NCBI RefSeq assembly: GCF_051216895.1 | Contig: NZ_JBPKAO010000010.1 | Span: 92,039-156,038, forward strand | Reading direction: 5' to 3' | DNA length: 64,000 nucleotides | Origin: Aquipuribacter sp051216895 | GTDB taxonomy: Bacteria > Actinomycetota > Actinomycetes > Actinomycetales > JBBAYJ01 | In this document: positions 61,930 through 64,000 of the stretch, in pieces | Numbering within the stretch: position 1 is the stretch's first letter | Layout of the letters: each line of letters begins with the position of its first letter | Made by a program: the position numbers and the translations under genes | The notes under the pieces: model-generated | What the model was told of the DNA's origin: nothing | Database searches by the model: none | What the model saw: the letters and a program-made list of their open reading frames with translations, nothing else

Positions 61930-62936
61930 GCAGCCCACGACCCGTGGCCGCAGGCATCGAAGCGGGCGGCACCAAGTTCGTCTGCGCCATCGGCACCGGA
62001 CCGGACGACGTCGTCGACTCCGTCGTCGTCCCCACCACCACACCGCGGGAGACCCTCGCCCGCGTCCGCGCGTTCTTCGACGCCCCGCGTCCGGACGTCC
62101 GGGTCCAGCGGGCCGGTATCGCCTCGTTCGGGCCGCTCGACCTGCGCCCCACGTCCCCCACCTACGGGCGCATCACGACGACTCCCAAGCCGGGCTGGGC
62201 CGGCACGGACCTCCTAGGGTCTGTCCGCTCCTGGTTCGAGGTACCCACGCGCCTGGACACCGACGTCAACGGCGCCGCCTACGGAGAGCACTGCTGGGGC
62301 GCGGCCCGCGACGTCGACTCCAGCGCCTACCTCACGGTCGGTACCGGGGTCGGCGGGGGAGCGGTCGTCCACGGCCGAGTCCTCGGGGGGCAGCTGCACC
62401 CGGAGATGGGCCACCTTCACGTCACGCGGCACCCGGACGACCACTTCGCTGGCTCGTGCCCCTTCCACGGCGACTGCATCGAAGGACTGGTGTCCGGTCC
62501 GGCCATCCGCGCCCGCACGGGACGAGCGGCCCACGACCTCGGCGACCAGGTCCACAACGTCGTGACCCTGCAGGCCTGGTACCTCGCCCAGCTCGTCACC
62601 ACCGTCGCCCTCGTCGTCGCCCCCGAGCGCGTCGTCATCGGGGGCGGTGTCCTGGGACTGCCCGGCCTGCTGCCGGCGATCCGGCGAGGCGTCCTGGACC
62701 GGCTCGACGGCGCCCTGGACGGCACCCCCGTCGCCGAGGACATTGACGCCTACCTCGTCGCACCCCAGTTGGGATCGATGTCGGGTGTACTCGGCGCCAT
62801 CGCCATGACCCGACCGGACGCCCCCGCACCGAGCCCCCGCACCGACGCGTCCCCTGGCGGCTTCACCGCCGCCTACGACGGCGTCCCCGCGATGCTCAAC
62901 GGAGCTCTGGGCCGCGTCGACCACCGGCTCGGCTGA
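61926..62936 (+). CDS. ROK-family sugar kinase (fructokinase/mannokinase-like)
   Basis: The 336-residue kinase has the ROK pattern: AGIEAGGTKFVCAIGTG (phosphate loop), FGPLDLRPTSPTYGRITTTPKPGW, DTDVNGAAYGEHCWGAA (catalytic Asp region), LTVGTGVGGGAVVHGRVLGG, and the zinc motif LHPEMGHLHV...CPFHGDCIEGLVSGPA (His, three Cys). The residues fit the fructokinase-type ROK subgroup. In this locus it likely phosphorylates mannose or fructose for ManA. The GTG start overlaps the permease stop. Confidence 0.9.
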   Translation: MSSPRPVAAGIEAGGTKFVCAIGTGPDDVVDSVVVPTTTPRETLARVRAFFDAPRPDVRVQRAGIASFGPLDLRPTSPTYGRITTTPKPGWAGTDLLGSVRSWFEVPTRLDTDVNGAAYGEHCWGAARDVDSSAYLTVGTGVGGGAVVHGRVLGGQLHPEMGHLHVTRHPDDHFAGSCPFHGDCIEGLVSGPAIRARTGRAAHDLGDQVHNVVTLQAWYLAQLVTTVALVVAPERVVIGGGVLGLPGLLPAIRRGVLDRLDGALDGTPVAEDIDAYLVAPQLGSMSGVLGAIAMTRPDAPAPSPRTDASPGGFTAAYDGVPAMLNGALGRVDHRLG

Positions 62937-63002
62937 GCCCCCGCACACCACCCCATCCCGGGCCTTTCGGCTCGGACGATCGATTTGACGAGAGGCTCCT
63001 GC

Positions 63003-64000
63003 ATGTCTGTCACCACCCGGTCCCTGCACGATGGCTGGACCCTGCGCCCCGCCGACGGCCCGGTCCCCGACCACATCCGCGACGCCAGCCCTGTGCCTGC
63101 GTCCGTGCCGGGTGTCGTCCACACCGACCTGGTGGCTGCCGGGCTGATCCCGGACCCCTACTTGGATGACAACGAGGCGCTGCTGGCCTGGGTCGGGCTG
63201 ACCGACTGGGTGTACGAGACCTCGTTCGACTGGACCGCTGGGGCGGGTGACCGGCGTTCGATGGTGTGGCACGGCCTGGACACGGTCGCGACGGTGGAGC
63301 TGAACGGCGCGCTGCTGTTGGAGGCGGCGAACCAGCACCGCACCCACGTCGTGGACGTCACCGACCGGTTGGTCTCCGGGACCAACACCCTCACGGTGCG
63401 CTTTGCCAGCGCCGTCCGGTACGCCGATGCACAGTCCCTGGCGCTGGGCACCCGTCCGCACGTCAACCACCACCCGTACAACGCGGTCCGCAAGATGGCC
63501 TGCAACTTCGGTTGGGACTGGGGCCCGGACCTGGTCACGGCGGGGATCTGGAAGCCCGTCGAGCTCGTCGAGTGGTCGACCGCCCGGCTGTCGGGTGTGC
63601 GGCCGACGACGTCGCTGGCCGACGGGGGCGGCCGACTCCAGGTCGCCCTCGACCTGGAGCACGCACCCGGCGTGGACGAGGACCTGACGGTGCGGGTGTC
63701 GGTCACCGGACCCGGTGCGACCGGTTCCGGCCAGGTGCCGGTGCCGGCCGGCGCCACCACCGNGCCCGGCTGTCGGGTGTGCGGCCGACGACGTCGCTGG
63801 CCGACGGGGGCGGCCGACTCCAGGTCGCCCTCGACCTGGAGCACGCACCCGGCGTGGACGAGGACCTGACGGTGCGGGTGTCGGTCACCGGACCCGGTGC
63901 GACCGGTTCCGGCCAGGTGCCGGTGCCGGCCGGCGCCACCACCGTGAACCTGGGTCTCGACGTGCCCGACGCGCAGCCCTGGTGGCCGCGCAGCCACGGC
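63003..64000 (+). CDS. GH2 beta-mannosidase, 5' part, interrupted by an assembly artefact
   Basis: The gene begins MSVTTRSLHDGWTLRPADGPVPDHIRDASPVPASVPGVVHTDLVAAGLIPDPYLDDNEALLAWVGLTDWVYETSF, the N-terminal sugar-binding domain of GH2 beta-mannosidases, and continues HHPYNAVRKMACNFGWDWGPDLVTAGIWKPVEL, the typical N-F/H-G-W-D-W-G-P segment. The catalytic barrel lies outside the window. At 63763 an N interrupts an exact 181-bp duplication; removing 182 nt joins ...GATT to VNLGLDVPDAQPWWPRSHG in frame. The true gene is therefore intact. It would remove terminal mannose from imported manno-oligosaccharides. It follows the ROK gene by 66 bp. Confidence 0.88.
63582..63762 (+). repeat. Copy 1 of an exact 181-bp duplication (artefact)
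   Basis: The segment from GCCCGGCTGTCGGGTG to GCCACCACCG is repeated exactly at 63764-63944. The only separator is an N at 63763. Confidence 0.9.
63764..63944 (+). repeat. Copy 2 of the 181-bp duplication after the N (artefact)
   Basis: Identical to 63582-63762. The offset of 182 nt is not a multiple of three, so the GH2 frame breaks here in the raw sequence. Contig ends joined without merging their overlap is the simplest explanation. Confidence 0.9.

Noticed and set aside
63582..63944. A natural tandem duplication in the GH2 enzyme
   Set aside because: Identity is complete, an N separates the copies and the frame breaks unless one copy is removed. A contig-join artefact explains it better.

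Overview
The window is very GC-rich throughout, with dense genes, many GTG starts and GTGA/ATGA stop-start overlaps. It reads as chromosome from a high-GC actinobacterium. The plant-polysaccharide loci, the LacI regulators and the ABC sugar importers without their own ATPase suggest a Cellulomonadaceae-like member of the Micrococcales. That placement is an inference from gene content; no rRNA gene is present.

Layout. (1) 1-8.1 kb: the 3' end of a ZapE/AFG1-type ATPase gene, a PRC-barrel/DUF2382 stress protein, and a complete treX-treY-treZ operon (minus strand) that turns alpha-glucan into trehalose. (2) 8.1-18.2 kb: housekeeping and accessory genes, namely an AidB-like acyl-CoA dehydrogenase, a flavin-dependent luciferase-family oxidoreductase, a large membrane protein, a rifampicin monooxygenase (rox) with a rifamycin-associated element (RAE) palindrome upstream, a SpoIIE-type phosphatase with two small unknown genes, and an alpha/beta hydrolase. 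(3) 18.2-28.7 kb: an arabinan/arabinogalactan locus, comprising a secreted GH43, a LacI repressor, a GH51 arabinofuranosidase followed by a sugar ABC importer, and a GH43 lipoprotein with galT. Operators of the form TTTACAACGNTGTAAA stand before all three transcription units. (4) 28.7-40.1 kb: an anti-sigma-type ATPase, a two-component system divergent from a MacAB-like exporter operon with two peptidoglycan-binding-domain adaptors, an AraC regulator, a DHFR-like protein and a GT-C membrane protein. (5) 40.1-46.9 kb: a small HTH/Clp-N gene pair with twin inverted repeats, small unknown genes, a Cys-rich two-gene unit, a protein made of four cold-shock domains, cinA, and an integration scar made of a decayed tyrosine-integrase gene and a 3' fragment of tRNA-Val. 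(6) 46.9-64 kb: an aldo/keto reductase and then a mannan locus with a GH113 enzyme, a secreted GH5 with a FIMAH-like C-terminus, manA, a secreted GH5_7-type mannanase, an ABC exporter, a LacI repressor, a sugar ABC importer, a ROK sugar kinase and a GH2 beta-mannosidase that runs off the window. A second operator family, AATGACAACGTTGTCATT, recurs here.

How it works together (inference). In each sugar locus, secreted hydrolases release oligosaccharides, the lipoprotein/permease importer brings them in using an ATPase encoded elsewhere, and intracellular enzymes (GH51, or GH113, GH2, the ROK kinase and ManA) feed glycolysis. A LacI repressor controls each set. The two operator motifs share the central CAACG/CGTTG but differ in the outer bases, which should keep the two regulons separate.

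The last 420 bases contain an assembly artefact: a 181-bp exact duplication around a single N interrupts the GH2 gene, and collapsing it restores the reading frame.
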